Source of the DNA: Phoronis australis
Lineage: Eukaryota; Phoronida; Phoronidae
NCBI GenBank assembly: GCA_002633005.1
Contig: NMRA01000070.1
Span: forward strand, 624,303-688,302
Direction of reading: 5' to 3'
Length of the DNA stretch: 64,000 nt
Below are positions 1 through 10,260 of this stretch, piece by piece. Numbering within the stretch: the stretch's first letter is position 1; every line of letters starts with the position of its first letter. The position numbers and the translations under genes are program-made. A model generated the notes under the pieces. It saw only the letters and a program-made list of their open reading frames with translations, was not told the DNA's origin and did not search any database.

Positions 1-1445
1 AAAAAAAAAAAAACGGGAGCACCACTGTGAAGTGCGCGTTTGCGATTATTTAGTCCCATTTTCTTGGACTTCTTGTCTCTCAGGGGCGGACCTTTTTGCC
101 CCCTGGGTGCGCTCATGCATTGGTAGCTTCACGTGGAACTATTTCCGTGACAACGGTAGCCCGCTCACAATGCGTTCTCACGCAACTTTCTGTTTTTGAT
201 CACCAGGCTTGAGTCAGAACAGACTCGCGTGTAGGTATGTCTTATGGGAAAGTCACGCAGTGACGTAATAAGATTATGCAATATGTAAAAATCGCAAAAA
301 CACCTCTATTGCCACGGGACGTGGGACCAGGAGGTCGTGGGGTTGAGGGTCGAGGGGTGTGGGGGTGGAGGGGGGGGGGTTGAAGGGGTTTTAGAGCTAT
401 CTTAATGTGCCTGATTAGTGCCGTTGTTTTCTAGGCTTGGAAATCTTGGAATCATAACTTCTCTAGTAGAAATGTCATGCATAAAAATCGTCAGTTTTAG
501 AAGTAAAAGAATTAAGTCACATAGGCGGATTTGGGGTGCGGGGGGCAGGGGGCCCGCCCCCCCTTGAGTGCCGCAAAAATGAAATAGCATAAGCGTAAGG
601 AATTGACAATTAATCCCGACATTCAATACGCGGTAGGCGGGAAGGGAAGGGAGCTCACACTCAAGTTAAGTGTCCGGTCCCGACGATCTGCTTTCGTTTT
701 TTTAGTACCCCTTAATTTTTGGAGTAGAAGGTTCAGAAACTCGAGCCTCGCTGTCTTCAGGCTGGGTGCGCGCATCTAACCGTGCCTTGCTCAATTTGCT
801 CAATTGCCCCAGACAAAATATTGTTTGGTATCCTAGATCCGCCACTGTGTTACACAGGCTTGGGTTAGGGAGGAAAATCTAGGACTGAACCGAAACGGTA
901 TCTGATATACCATGCGCGCACCCAAGGGGGCTCGGGAGGGGGCTCAAACGAGCCCTCCATTTGGCGAAGTGAGCAAAAAGGTCCGCCTCCGAAAAACAAA
1001 AGGTCCGAGAAAATGATACAAAAGTCCCCTAAACAAGCACAAGCGCGCAATTCACAGTGGTGCCCCGTTTTTTTTTAGTCCGCCCGCCTATTTGTTATCA
1101 AAAGGTCCACAACGGCAAGTGAATTCGAACCCCTCATATTGAATGCTGGTGTTACACGAGTAGCAGAGTGACTCCCCAGTGAACTCCGACGATGTGTATT
1201 TCACCTCAACACATACATTGTACAGTTCAGTTGCATATGACATACGCTCATCTCCGTAAACCAGGGAATGAAATCTGCCGCCAGCGAAGTCCAGGCACAT
1301 GCAGCCGGTTTCAGGAAGGTGGTTTCAAGTTTAATTTTGAAAGTGGACACAGATAATCTGCATTTCATAAACGTGGTTTTTATACCCGTGGTCTAGTAAT
1401 ACCTGGTTTAACTCCAGTTTAAACCTGGTCTAAGACATTTTCAGC
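1..1445. other. Non-coding repeat-rich DNA, no gene seen
   Basis: It starts with a poly-A run and carries G-rich and C-rich low-complexity stretches around 300-380 and 535-565. Short phrases such as 'ggcggacc' recur near 85, 980 and 1080, which suggests degenerate dispersed repeats. The ORFs here are short, unlike any protein I know, and lie in biased-composition DNA. Bases 1300-1440 resemble the terminal part of the Harbinger-like element that follows, in opposite orientation, with several forms of 'cctggtttaa'. Confidence 0.6.
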
Positions 1446-2335
1446 CGATTTCATAAACGAGGCTTAACGCAACCTGATATAATTTTTGACCTAACTTGCA
1501 TTTCACCAACGTGGTTTAAAATTTTGAAAGCCTGGTTTTGTTAGAGCAGAGAGTGGGTAAAACCAGGCGTGCGTTCAGTAGACGCTAGGACCTACACTAG
1601 GACCTAACTAAAGGTCCTAGCGTTACTGGACGGGAGGCAAGGTATAGCTCTGGATTAACACAGCAAAGAGACTATTGAAGTGGTTCAATGAAACCTTTAT
1701 CATGTGGGTATACAAAGACACACAGCAGTAGAATACGTGCAGACATTTGCGAAAAAGGTCTAAACGCTTTCTTCATGAGGAAAAATGCTCCCTCCCAGAA
1801 CTGGTCAGAGAAAAAGCCAATGACATAGAGAATAAGAAAACTGGTGCAAAGTCAAGTCAACGTAAGCGGCAGACTTGGAGATAACATTGGTCCAGACTGT
1901 CTGCACTGTTCCCTCAACCGGAGAAATGCAGCGGCAAACAGTTAAATGGTGTCACTAAAAATGAAAGCCAGAAAGAAAGTTTTATCTGTGAAATAATTGC
2001 AAAGAAAAACGGTGAGGGACCCACTAGCAGATTTAGGATATCATGAGGGGACATTTTGCAATGTCTGTACCCAACAGAAGTACACATATTAAAGCACATG
2101 CTCACGATTAGCCGCAACATAATATATTCCCAAATTTATTTCCGTGTAATTTTGCGGCCACGGGGAGGGGACAGAACCCCTGCCCGGCAACTTTAAATTG
2201 GGGACCAAAAGAGGTGGACCTCAGTCAGAAGAATCAGAAGATGCCATCTTCAGTCAGACTGGAGCGCTTACGACGATGACTGCTCTATTGGTCTACGTAA
2301 AGGCGGATCCAAGGGGCAAGGGGTCCGTAGACGCT
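1446..2335 (+). mobile_element. Degenerate Harbinger-like element with Myb/SANT remnant
   Basis: The left end (cagccgatttcataaa) matches the terminal inverted repeat of the complete element at 45306-46476. Interior blocks also match that copy, for example the ones around 1660-1760 and 2140-2300. Roughly 1740-1900 on the plus strand reads as a broken Myb/SANT-like segment with phrases such as 'ELVREKANDIENKKTGAKSSQRK', split here by stops and frameshifts. It resembles the DNA-binding accessory protein of PIF/Harbinger transposons. The right end is not clean. Assignment to Harbinger is inferred from the Myb-like piece and the 3-bp target duplication of the sister copy. Confidence 0.55.
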
Positions 2336-3420
2336 TTTGCCTTGTTATTAGTGAAATCAAATCTATAACTTTCAAATTGTTGACAAGGACCCCCTTTTAA
2401 AAATCCTTGATCCCACCCCCATTCTCCTGTAATGCTTTTTGCGTCTCAATGTCAGCATTTCGGCAGGTAGATCATGGCTAAAATTGGCACGCCTAGAAGC
2501 TGAGACAAAATGTATCAATTGGATTGAAAGCCAAAGAGTGTCACAGTGTCTTCTGGTTGTAGCTATTTCATGAATCCATAAACAAGCCAGGAAAGATGAT
2601 ACAATACATCGATTTAGTCACACATTTTTAGATCGCAAAAATTAAAACAAAATATTACGAATCATTGTAAAGAACCTGAACGTAACCACGTTAATGGTTA
2701 ATATCCTTCGATGATTAGTTTATAATCATTCATTTTAAATCTCTACTTATTACAAAGGGCCAATGCAATCTCAGTTGTCATATACATAGTGCCTGCCGCC
2801 CTGCAAAATAACCACGTCATATAAAATGTTATTAAATTAAGAAAAGTTTGTTTTTAATCGTGTATTAATTATTATTAATTATGAAACATGCAAGTCCCGT
2901 TCATGTAGATTTCTCAAAGAAAACTGTATGTGAATAAATGTAACGGCTCATCAATTTTTGTTCTAATATAATAAATTTCCCAAGTATTTCTGCAAGTATT
3001 TCCGCAAAAAGTCTTGCATGAACGGGACTCACAAATAGATTCATATACAAAAAGACGGCTTACCTCGATAATTTTACGGTTTTTGTGTTCCCACCGTTTT
3101 CCTAGCACACACAGGACTTCTCGGGCGCAACGGTACTTGATGGCTTTGTGGCGTATCCTGTTTATATATCCCTGAGTAGGGGGTCATAGGGTGGACTTGT
3201 TCTTAGTTGCCACTCGAACCACATGCGGGACTCGAAAGGGGAGACGGTGTCGGCTGTCTATTCCTTTGGCGGCTCGTCCCGGCTACAAGACTCCTTGAGC
3301 GTATTGGGCTTGCGCTCCCTGTAGCACCTGGGTTTTTGTAGACTGCATCGACTGTGGTTGACCAGAAGACAGCACATTCAAATGCTGGCCCGTACCTGTT
3401 GCAATGTGTTCCTCAGACTC
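2336..3420. other. Non-coding DNA, no gene seen
   Basis: AT-rich sequence with no convincing coding potential. Bases 2300-2430 share a G/C-rich phrase with 45930-46090 ('ggcggatcca' followed by 'ttgttgac'), a dispersed-repeat remnant. A 13-bp inverted repeat (agtcccgttcatg) is present near 2890 and 3015. The missing first exon of gene A could lie here, but I could not find an ATG followed by a good donor in the right phase. Confidence 0.5.
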
Positions 3421-3429
3421 CGTAGGGTC

Positions 3430-4105
3430 CGACTGTCCAAGCAGAGCGTCATCGTCATAACCGTTTCGGGTGTGGGATTGACGACGTCATCATCTAAGAT
3501 CAAATCTAACACTGCCTGATTTTCCTGACTGAGTTCCGCCTCCTTTGGTCATCCATCGATTTTCTGTGCAGCTTTTTAAACGTTCCCAAAAGTACTTTAA
3601 CTGCTTATCGTTGCGTTTTTTTGGTTGCTGGAACTGTGCAGCCAGTCTGTACGCAATGTCTTTACAAGCCTGTTACTTCCGTTGACTTGCTTTGGCGTCA
3701 CTATTCTTATTCTCAATGACATCATTTTTTGTAATCAGTTCTGTGAGGAAAGCTTTTTCCTCAGAAGAAAAGTTTTCCGACCTTTTTCTACTCATATTAT
3801 TGATGACACAGCCACCAGGAAATGTGTGCCTTTGCACTGATTCTACCAACAACTGTGTGCTTTCATTGATACCCAGATGATCACACTTCCAATCAAGCAC
3901 TTCAATAATTTCTTTTTTGGATTAGCCCAACTTGACAAAGGGGGTTGCCTTGGAAATTTTAAACAGGGTTTTACTGAACGTGCCCCCTAGTCTAACAAAA
4001 CCAAGCTTTCACGTTGGTGAAATGTAAGTCAGGTCTGACAATAGGCCATGTTTAGAAAGACCAGTTTAAAATCTTAAACCTCCCTAATGAAGTCGGCTAA
4101 TGGAA
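3430..4105 (-). mobile_element. Harbinger-like remnant with Myb/SANT ORF upstream of gene A
   Basis: On the minus strand, 3900 down to about 3430 encodes a Myb/SANT-like DNA-binding segment. It begins around 'SRKRSENFSSEEKAFLTEL' and continues through 'DAKASQRK', and the reading is then broken further downstream. This is the type of helix-turn-helix accessory protein carried by PIF/Harbinger transposons. The right edge near 4105 carries a degenerate form of the family's terminal repeat ('aatgaagtcggct'). A homologous remnant sits in the same orientation and at a similar distance upstream of gene C (30590-31046), so the insertion probably predates the A/C duplication. Confidence 0.55.
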
Positions 4106-4460
4106 TCTGGCCTGCATGGTCCACGTAACAAGGACTGCACAGCGCCTTAAGGAGCAGTAAAGAAAAGCATAACAAGTAAGGAAAATAGCAACGAACAAAG
4201 CATAGCAATAAACGAACTACAGTTACTAACGTCCCGTCACACATGTAAACCAAAACTCAGTAATGACTTTACAATACAACAAGGAGCCAGGAATGGCATA
4301 GATTAGACATACATGTAAGCACGCTACGAGCGCTATTTTGCTCACTTTTCACTTAATCTAAGGAGAGACGTTACTCTCGCGATGTCGATACAAAATCAAC
4401 AGTTGTCTAGAAAAGAGATTCACAGTTTTAAGTAAGAATGTATATAATTGTATTTTTTTT

Positions 4461-4462
4461 AG
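4461..4462 (+). other. Splice acceptor of gene A
   Basis: A T-rich tract followed by AG sits directly before a codon corresponding to the first exon-2 codon of gene B. The frame lacks an ATG ahead of the signal peptide, so an upstream coding exon ending in phase 0 is required. The same arrangement is seen in gene C. Confidence 0.75.
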
Positions 4463-5938
4463 GAAATTGCAACTAGACTGCTTATCATTACCGTCCTCCT
4501 GGTCGGTGTGAAGGCAACGTTGGAGGACCAACCGGTGGAGACGATGGACTCACAGGCAGAAGGAAAAAGGGATTTCAAGTACTACTCAGGAGGAGAAAAT
4601 GAAATTACCGTAGACTTAAAAGCCATGACTCCAGCTAGGTATGAACCCTACAACAGAAAGAACCCACTCGGTAAAAGCTTTTATCTGCCTGAAATCGATC
4701 TTTACTCTGATCGGACAGGTGGTATTCCCATCTTTAAGTCAATAGATGATACGTGTCTATTGGAATACTCACACGACAGGCAGACACAGGAAAAAATAGA
4801 GTTTTACGGAAATACCCAATCGTTCTACAACACGATTGCGTCGTCAAGCTCATTGGATATCAAATTAACGGGCAAGTACACCATGGGGGCAACACTGAAC
4901 GTAAAGACGAGCTCCATTTCCTCTGGCTCAACTGATGTTAAGGGCAACAACTTGCGCATGTGGACCCATACACAGACCAACGTTCTCGATGCCACCTGCT
5001 ACCACTTACCTAATAGTCCACTGTCGCCTTATGTTATAAAAGGGATCACTAATCTACCTTTGACCATCAGTAACCCCGAGTCCATATCGCACTGGAGAGA
5101 ATATGAAAATTTTCTCAGAACCTTTGGCTCTCACATGGTAATAAAAACTCACTACGGTTCGTCTATCCGTTCCTGGGCATTTTCAAAAAAATCGAAAAGT
5201 TATAATCGGAGGCAATTTCAGGTGGCAGCTTGCGTTAACTTTGAAGGGCCAACTGAGGTCGGAAAGCTTGGTGTCAATGCTTGTTCTAATATAACGAAAG
5301 AGGAAATTCATGCCGCTACTTCATATGAAATGTCTTTTAATGTCAACGTCCAGGGTGGAACAGACGAGACAAGAAATAAGATTACAACCAACCGCTCTAA
5401 AGAACTTCTCCTGAAGCTGATGGATGAAGGAAGGGCAAATCCTGCTCCCGTCGATTACGAGTACGTAGCGATTTGGAATGTCATCAAGTTCAAATATTTC
5501 GGAAATGATCAGCTCAGCAAAGAAATTAGAGCTAAGGCAGAGAATCTCCGACAGTTCTATGAAGGGTTTAAGGATTTCGGGTGCACGGAGCAAAAGGTCG
5601 CTGATGTGAGAATGCGCTACTTCCGGGCGACCAGTCTATCAAGTAGTCTGAGGCCTGAATACGAATGTTGGATGGAAAGGGAAGGATGTCGCTCCAACGA
5701 CGACTGTCACACTGGTGGGGCTGGTACTGTGACGTATTGCTATGGCAGTACGTGTATGCAGCACAAAGACCCTGCGTTTGGCAACAAAGCTATGAAAGCT
5801 GTTGCGCAAACTAAGCAGACCGGAAGCTATAACGAGAAGTTGAATCGAACCTGCTACTACAAGTTCTGGAAGGCTGAGGGTTATTGCGACGATTCACAGC
5901 CTTATTATCACGCTAGCAGAATCTGGCCGAAACCATAA
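4463..5938 (+). CDS. MACPF-domain secreted protein, gene A (main coding exon)
   Basis: Perforin-like protein, probably secreted and able to oligomerise into membrane pores (family knowledge). Seen: an acceptor (polyT then AG at 4461-4462) opens an uninterrupted frame of 491 codons ending in TAA. The first ~18 residues form a hydrophobic stretch starting at the exon edge, so the initiator ATG must come from an unlocated upstream exon, as in gene B. Domains: signal peptide (~1-18), short acidic spacer, 'FYLPEIDLYSDRTGG' block, Ser/Thr-rich membrane-inserting-type segment (~135-165), MACPF signature Y-x6-F-G-S-H at residues 214-224, then a C-terminal module from residue 402 with seven cysteines and the end motif RIWP. 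'NIT' and 'NRT' are potential N-glycosylation sites. Closest to gene C. It resembles the small secreted MACPF proteins of sea anemones and snail eggs. A function in defence, venom or egg protection is not determinable from this sequence. Confidence 0.88.
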   Translation, partial: EIATRLLIITVLLVGVKATLEDQPVETMDSQAEGKRDFKYYSGGENEITVDLKAMTPARYEPYNRKNPLGKSFYLPEIDLYSDRTGGIPIFKSIDDTCLLEYSHDRQTQEKIEFYGNTQSFYNTIASSSSLDIKLTGKYTMGATLNVKTSSISSGSTDVKGNNLRMWTHTQTNVLDATCYHLPNSPLSPYVIKGITNLPLTISNPESISHWREYENFLRTFGSHMVIKTHYGSSIRSWAFSKKSKSYNRRQFQVAACVNFEGPTEVGKLGVNACSNITKEEIHAATSYEMSFNVNVQGGTDETRNKITTNRSKELLLKLMDEGRANPAPVDYEYVAIWNVIKFKYFGNDQLSKEIRAKAENLRQFYEGFKDFGCTEQKVADVRMRYFRATSLSSSLRPEYECWMEREGCRSNDDCHTGGAGTVTYCYGSTCMQHKDPAFGNKAMKAVAQTKQTGSYNEKLNRTCYYKFWKAEGYCDDSQPYYHASRIWPKP

Positions 5939-5978
5939 TTGCAAAATTCTTGTGATGCGATGAAATTGAAAGGAAGTC

Positions 5979-5984
5979 AATAAA
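5979..5984 (+). terminator. Poly(A) signal of gene A
   Basis: AATAAA 41 nt after the stop codon, within a block that is nearly identical after gene C. Confidence 0.7.
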
Positions 5985-6175
5985 AACCTAATCACTATGT
6001 TGCATTGTCAATACGTACATTTAGGATACTGAAACAGTAATTGGATATGCACAAATGGGCATGCATAGATCTTAAAGCGATAATAAACGGGCGTTACGTC
6101 CGAAAAGCAAATTATAGATTTAAAAAACATACTGCTATGAAATTGGTCTCGACGTTTTCATTTCTCAGATAAGAC

Positions 6176-6625
6176 GATGTTACGGTAATATAAACAAAAA
6201 TAACCACTTTTCAGTAATCCTGATAAAAATTAACATCTACTTACATATTTACAAACATGAAACTTGGGAAAAAGACAGGGTCGAACGTCAGCGCCAACAG
6301 TCCAAAACTTGAAACTTGCGGCATCTTCAGTCTTCATCACCAAGGCGTCCTCACGTGTTCCATTGACTCCACAAGTCCACCAAAATAATACAGTCAAGTT
6401 CCATACACAAGACGCTGCTGTCCGCACCGTAGCAAGGGCTGACCACATAGACAAATAACGGTCAGTATCTTTGAAAGTATATGAACAAAACATAAGAAAA
6501 TCCAGCCTCAGTGTTCCGATAATTCATGACACACGTCTGCTCACCATCGGCGACCAACTAGAACTCTCCGATAAAACTCAAAATTGGCCCCTAGCGGGAA
6601 TACCTAACATACCTTACGGACGAGA
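6176..6625. other. ~450-bp segment present after gene A, absent after gene C
   Basis: Comparison of the two duplicated flanks shows the C copy passing directly from 'gttactcag' to 'agagaattctgag' (around 33020-33040), while the A copy has about 450 extra bases. This is either an insertion in A or a deletion in C. Two overlapping ORFs on opposite strands (64 and 87 codons) fall here and resemble nothing I know. Confidence 0.55.
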
Positions 6626-7780
6626 ATTCAGAGTTGCCAAAGAACTCAATTCCGAATTCATTGGGTGATGTTAGGCAGGTAAAATGACATGGCTTGAGAA
6701 GTCAACTTGTTGAAGTCTCAAGCAGTAACAATTGGCAAGTTCATTCGAAGCACGTTCATCACCACTAATTTTACTATGAAACAATTTGATGCCAGTTTTG
6801 GAACGGTTGCTATTTGTTGTCAATTATCACAGGTGCAATGTCCAAAATCAGTTACAAAATTCAAAATCCATTAGGTTGAAACTTTCCGTTCTCATAACAT
6901 GGAATCTGAAAGTGGCTCTGAAAGCCTGAAGACCATATTACTATCTGGCAGGATAGTGAATTTCGGCTATTGTTCCGAGGGTGACTAAAAACATTTCTGT
7001 TAGTCAAGTCAGAAATCAGTCAAACATTTTGGTGACTCTCAAACTTAAAAGAATTAATTACATTTTCTGAAATAAGTTATTTTCATTGAGAATTTTTAAT
7101 TTATTTCATGAAATCACCCTCATATCAGCATGCACTCGAGCACGCGCTCAAACTACCACAGGAAGTAAAACAGACGGGAGTCGGAGTTCTTTGGAAAAAG
7201 GCACAGCTTAACCATGGCGTAATCACGGACAATGTGTTTGGGGGCACTCGTTAGTTTTGGTTTGTCTTGGGCGGTGCAAAAACCTGGACAGTATACTGGG
7301 TTGAAAACCTTGCACGAAGAAACTGATTCAAAATTGAAATTTTCATCCTTAACGACTACCGTATGAATTAGAATTCTTACCCCACAGCATGCTATTACTA
7401 TAAACTGCATTCGGACTGTTAATGCATGGTGAAAGACGCGTGTCTATCAGCCAGATTGTTTTGCAAATCCCAAGTGTCTGAACGGTAACTGAATTTCCTG
7501 ATCAATTTCAACTTCTCGCTTGCAAGTTTTCAATGTTGAAGAAAAAACACGAAGGGTCAAAAAGTGAATCAAGGTGCCAACACCAGACTCAAAAATCAAT
7601 TAAATATCAGATGTGGCCTTCGCATGCAACGCGAACCTGAAATATCCAGCCAACCTAACAGGCGCCATTTTTAATGGTTAATTAAACCGTGGCACCTTTG
7701 AATACGGAATTTTCCTTGATTTGACGAGCTCATTTCTAATTTAGCAAACTGGGAATTTTACCATCCGAGGTCGCATTTTT

Positions 7781-8078
7781 TTTTCTTTAATTTTTTATTA
7801 TCCCAGTTCAACATAAGCAAGGACAAAGGTCTGGGACTCCCTTGTCTTACTTTAAAGTTTATTGAAAGAAAAATTTACTATTAAAGCTAAAAGTATACTT
7901 GAGCTGGATTTTAGAAATACACTAAAACATACAAGACAGTGCACTAGTATAAGCCTCTGAAAAACGGAGACAGTATTTTGGAGTGATGAAATATCCTTAC
8001 ATTGCTGTTAAATTATGCATTTGTAACCACCTGTTTGTAAACTTTTCTATTTCTAAATTTCTAAAATAAATGTATTTT
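7781..8078. other. Non-coding AT-rich DNA
   Basis: No coding signal. It separates the end of the duplicated flank from a LINE fragment. Confidence 0.4.
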
Positions 8079-9235
8079 TCACTGGAGTATATACAGTTCA
8101 ATTTCTTTTGTCAATATAATTAAATTTGGAGGTTTACCAATGAGACGTTGCTTATATTTGCAAAGACACAAGATTAAATTTTGAATTGGTTGTCTTCTAC
8201 ATCTGTTTCCAAAAAAAAACTGTAAGTATATATTCTTTGTACCCAGAGAAATATTGGGTATTTTTCTAACCCAATCTTCAACATCGTTCCGAAAATTTTG
8301 AATAACATCACATTGCAAGTGAAGCAAAGTCTCAGTTTCACTCTTACAAAGCGTTCACAAGGGGGAGTTACTAACCCCAATTTTAGCAAGATAAAAGTTA
8401 CAGTTGATTGTCCTATGTGAAAATCTAAATTGAAACCAACGAAGTTTCACATCAAGTGTAAAGTTCACAAAGTAGACATTTTTCCATTCCATGATGTCTG
8501 GTGTAGCAAGCTCTGCCTGCCACTTCATCTCAGACCTAGGCCTAGAATATTTGCGTAGCATAAAAGTGTTGTTTATGTTTCGTGCCCTTTTTGTCTGCAA
8601 GTAATAATTTCACAAAAATTGGTATAAAGGGGGCATTGAAGAAAAATTGTCTCTTTTTGAGATTTTCCATTTTTGACAAACAAACAGCCTCTCTGAGCCT
8701 ATAAAAATTCAAAAACATTGGTCTAAAATAGAATTTTTTGCAGAAGTCTTCAAAAGACAACAGGCGCAGTCTGTAACTCTCTGAGTAAATATTTTTCAAA
8801 AATGCACCAATATCTCCAACATTTTGTTGTGCCCAAACAAAGCCAAAACCATATCCCTGTAGTAGATGTTTGATACAAGTGGCCCACGTTTTGTTACCAC
8901 TGTTGTATAATGACTTCAACATGTTATGCGATTTTCTGAGATATCTATACACTGGCATTTCGTGTAATCGTAACCAGTATTTTACACATCTTTTAAAGTA
9001 TTTAACATTCAAAGGATATCTACCCAATTCACCCATCACAGCGGCATTGGTAGGTTTTGAGCAAACATTTACAAAATATAATTTGTATGCTTTCTATGGA
9101 GCTGTACTGTTGAAATCCCAAAACCTCAGCACCATACATTAGAATTGGTGTCACCGTTATAACTGTTCCCCCTGGTGTCAATTGATTTTTACGTTTGCTT
9201 CTGTATCTTAGGAGTTCCATGGCTTATTTTCAGGA
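8079..9235 (-). pseudogene. 3' fragment of a non-LTR retrotransposon (LINE) ORF2
   Basis: Minus-strand frames between about 9220 and 8540 give the post-reverse-transcriptase region. Conserved phrases are 'ILMYGAEVLGFQQYSSIES', then 'GELGRYPLNVKYFKRCVKYW'. They correspond to 'FLCYGAEMWGFKEYGQLEN' and 'GECGRFPL' in the LINE at 43.4-47 kb, so both belong to one type. Further down, frames at 8600-8079 look like the C-terminal tail with 'ETLLHLQCDV', a broken Cys/His region. The reverse transcriptase core is absent (5' truncation) and several frameshifts are present. Dead copy. Confidence 0.75.
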
Positions 9236-9846
9236 AATATGACAAATAGTTGTGTATTACAGAGACGACGCCACCTTCTCATTTCTGATGGGTTTGACGC
9301 ATTCTGCGCCATCTATTGACCATTTATGGTACTATAAACACCCATAAAAGCACACCGTGTGCGATGCAATCGTGGGCCCATTTCAACACTCTTCGTTGCT
9401 CTTATTAAAAAACATGTGAGCGTCAGTGGATTTCGAGCGAAAATGGTTTAAAGATGTCAATAGGCACTGTATGAATGAGATACCAGAGCATTTTTCTTTT
9501 CATTTCAAATTAAAAGAAAACGAACTGTCAACTGCTCGCCACTTCGTCGATTTTTCTCCCAAAGCATGTTTCCTTATTTGGTATGGCAAGACGTAGACGT
9601 AGTACATGCCCCTTTCATGGAAAGTGTGACCTTTGACTTTCGATGTAAACAAAACAATGTCAACTTCAAGCAACAGCCAGTCCAATTTTAATCGAGGCAA
9701 TTGATGTAATTCTTAACTGTTTAAAATTAGTTATAAAGGTATCGCAGTATTCGAGTCACGAGATCGAGTGGATTCAGCAATACTCAATTTAGCGACTGGT
9801 CAATTGCCACAGTAGTTGCGAAAAAACGTAGTAAGGCTGCTGTGCT
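9236..9846. other. Non-coding DNA, no gene seen
   Basis: No ORF with recognisable features. A minus-strand frame at 9500-9700 (66 codons) has no family resemblance. Confidence 0.4.
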
Positions 9847-10260
9847 TGAACTTGGAATCCTGCTTAATCTCAAGATTAAGCACAAGTGAGTTTTGCGTGA
9901 ACTCGGAATTGAATATTCTTTAAGGCAAAAAGGTGAATGTTTTTCGGTGAAAAGAATTATTGTAATTATTGTCTTCGCGATCAACCATTTTCTCCTTTAC
10001 CGTAACTTGTGTCGCTGAACCAGAGGAATATGTGAATGGCTAAATCGATTATTGTTTGGTGAAACTGATCGCCCGTAGTTGAAAAGGTTGGTTAAAATTG
10101 ACATTGTTTTATTCAAATGTAACTTGATTTAGTACAGTGCAAATTTTTATGAACATGAACGTGATTATTTGAGTGAACTTGTCAAGTTGCCTCGCGTATT
10201 CCAAGTTCATTCAACACCCAATTCTTCTTAATCTTGAGATTAAGCAGGATTCCAAGTTCA
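9847..10260. mobile_element. 414-bp MITE with perfect 34-bp terminal inverted repeats
   Basis: Left TIR 9847-9880 begins 'tgaacttggaatcctgctta'. The right TIR 10227-10260 is its exact reverse complement over 34 bases. The inner half of each TIR is itself a near-palindrome (cttaatctcaagattaag). The interior has no ORF. The perfect TIRs suggest recent activity or good conservation. I see no convincing target duplication, so the superfamily stays open. Confidence 0.8.

Larger units (their letters stand above)
5939..7780. repeat. Segmental duplication, 3' flank of gene A
   Basis: This flank aligns by eye over most of its length with 32798-34215 after gene C. Examples are the block after the stop, the block around 6660-6960, and the block 7110-7420 beginning 'cctcatatcagcatgcactc'. 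The similarity is direct and extends well past the genes, so A and C arose by duplication of a larger segment. ORFs here occur in both copies but are not preserved in length, so I do not call them genes. Confidence 0.8.

Noticed and set aside
2889-3033. 13-bp inverted repeat 'agtcccgttcatg' as a possible MITE
   Set aside because: Too short, imperfect beyond the core, and no target duplication seen.
5321-5593. Antisense ORFs inside genes A, C and D (also 32063-32497, 60710-61075)
   Set aside because: Shadows of the MACPF coding exons; they recur only because the paralogues are similar.
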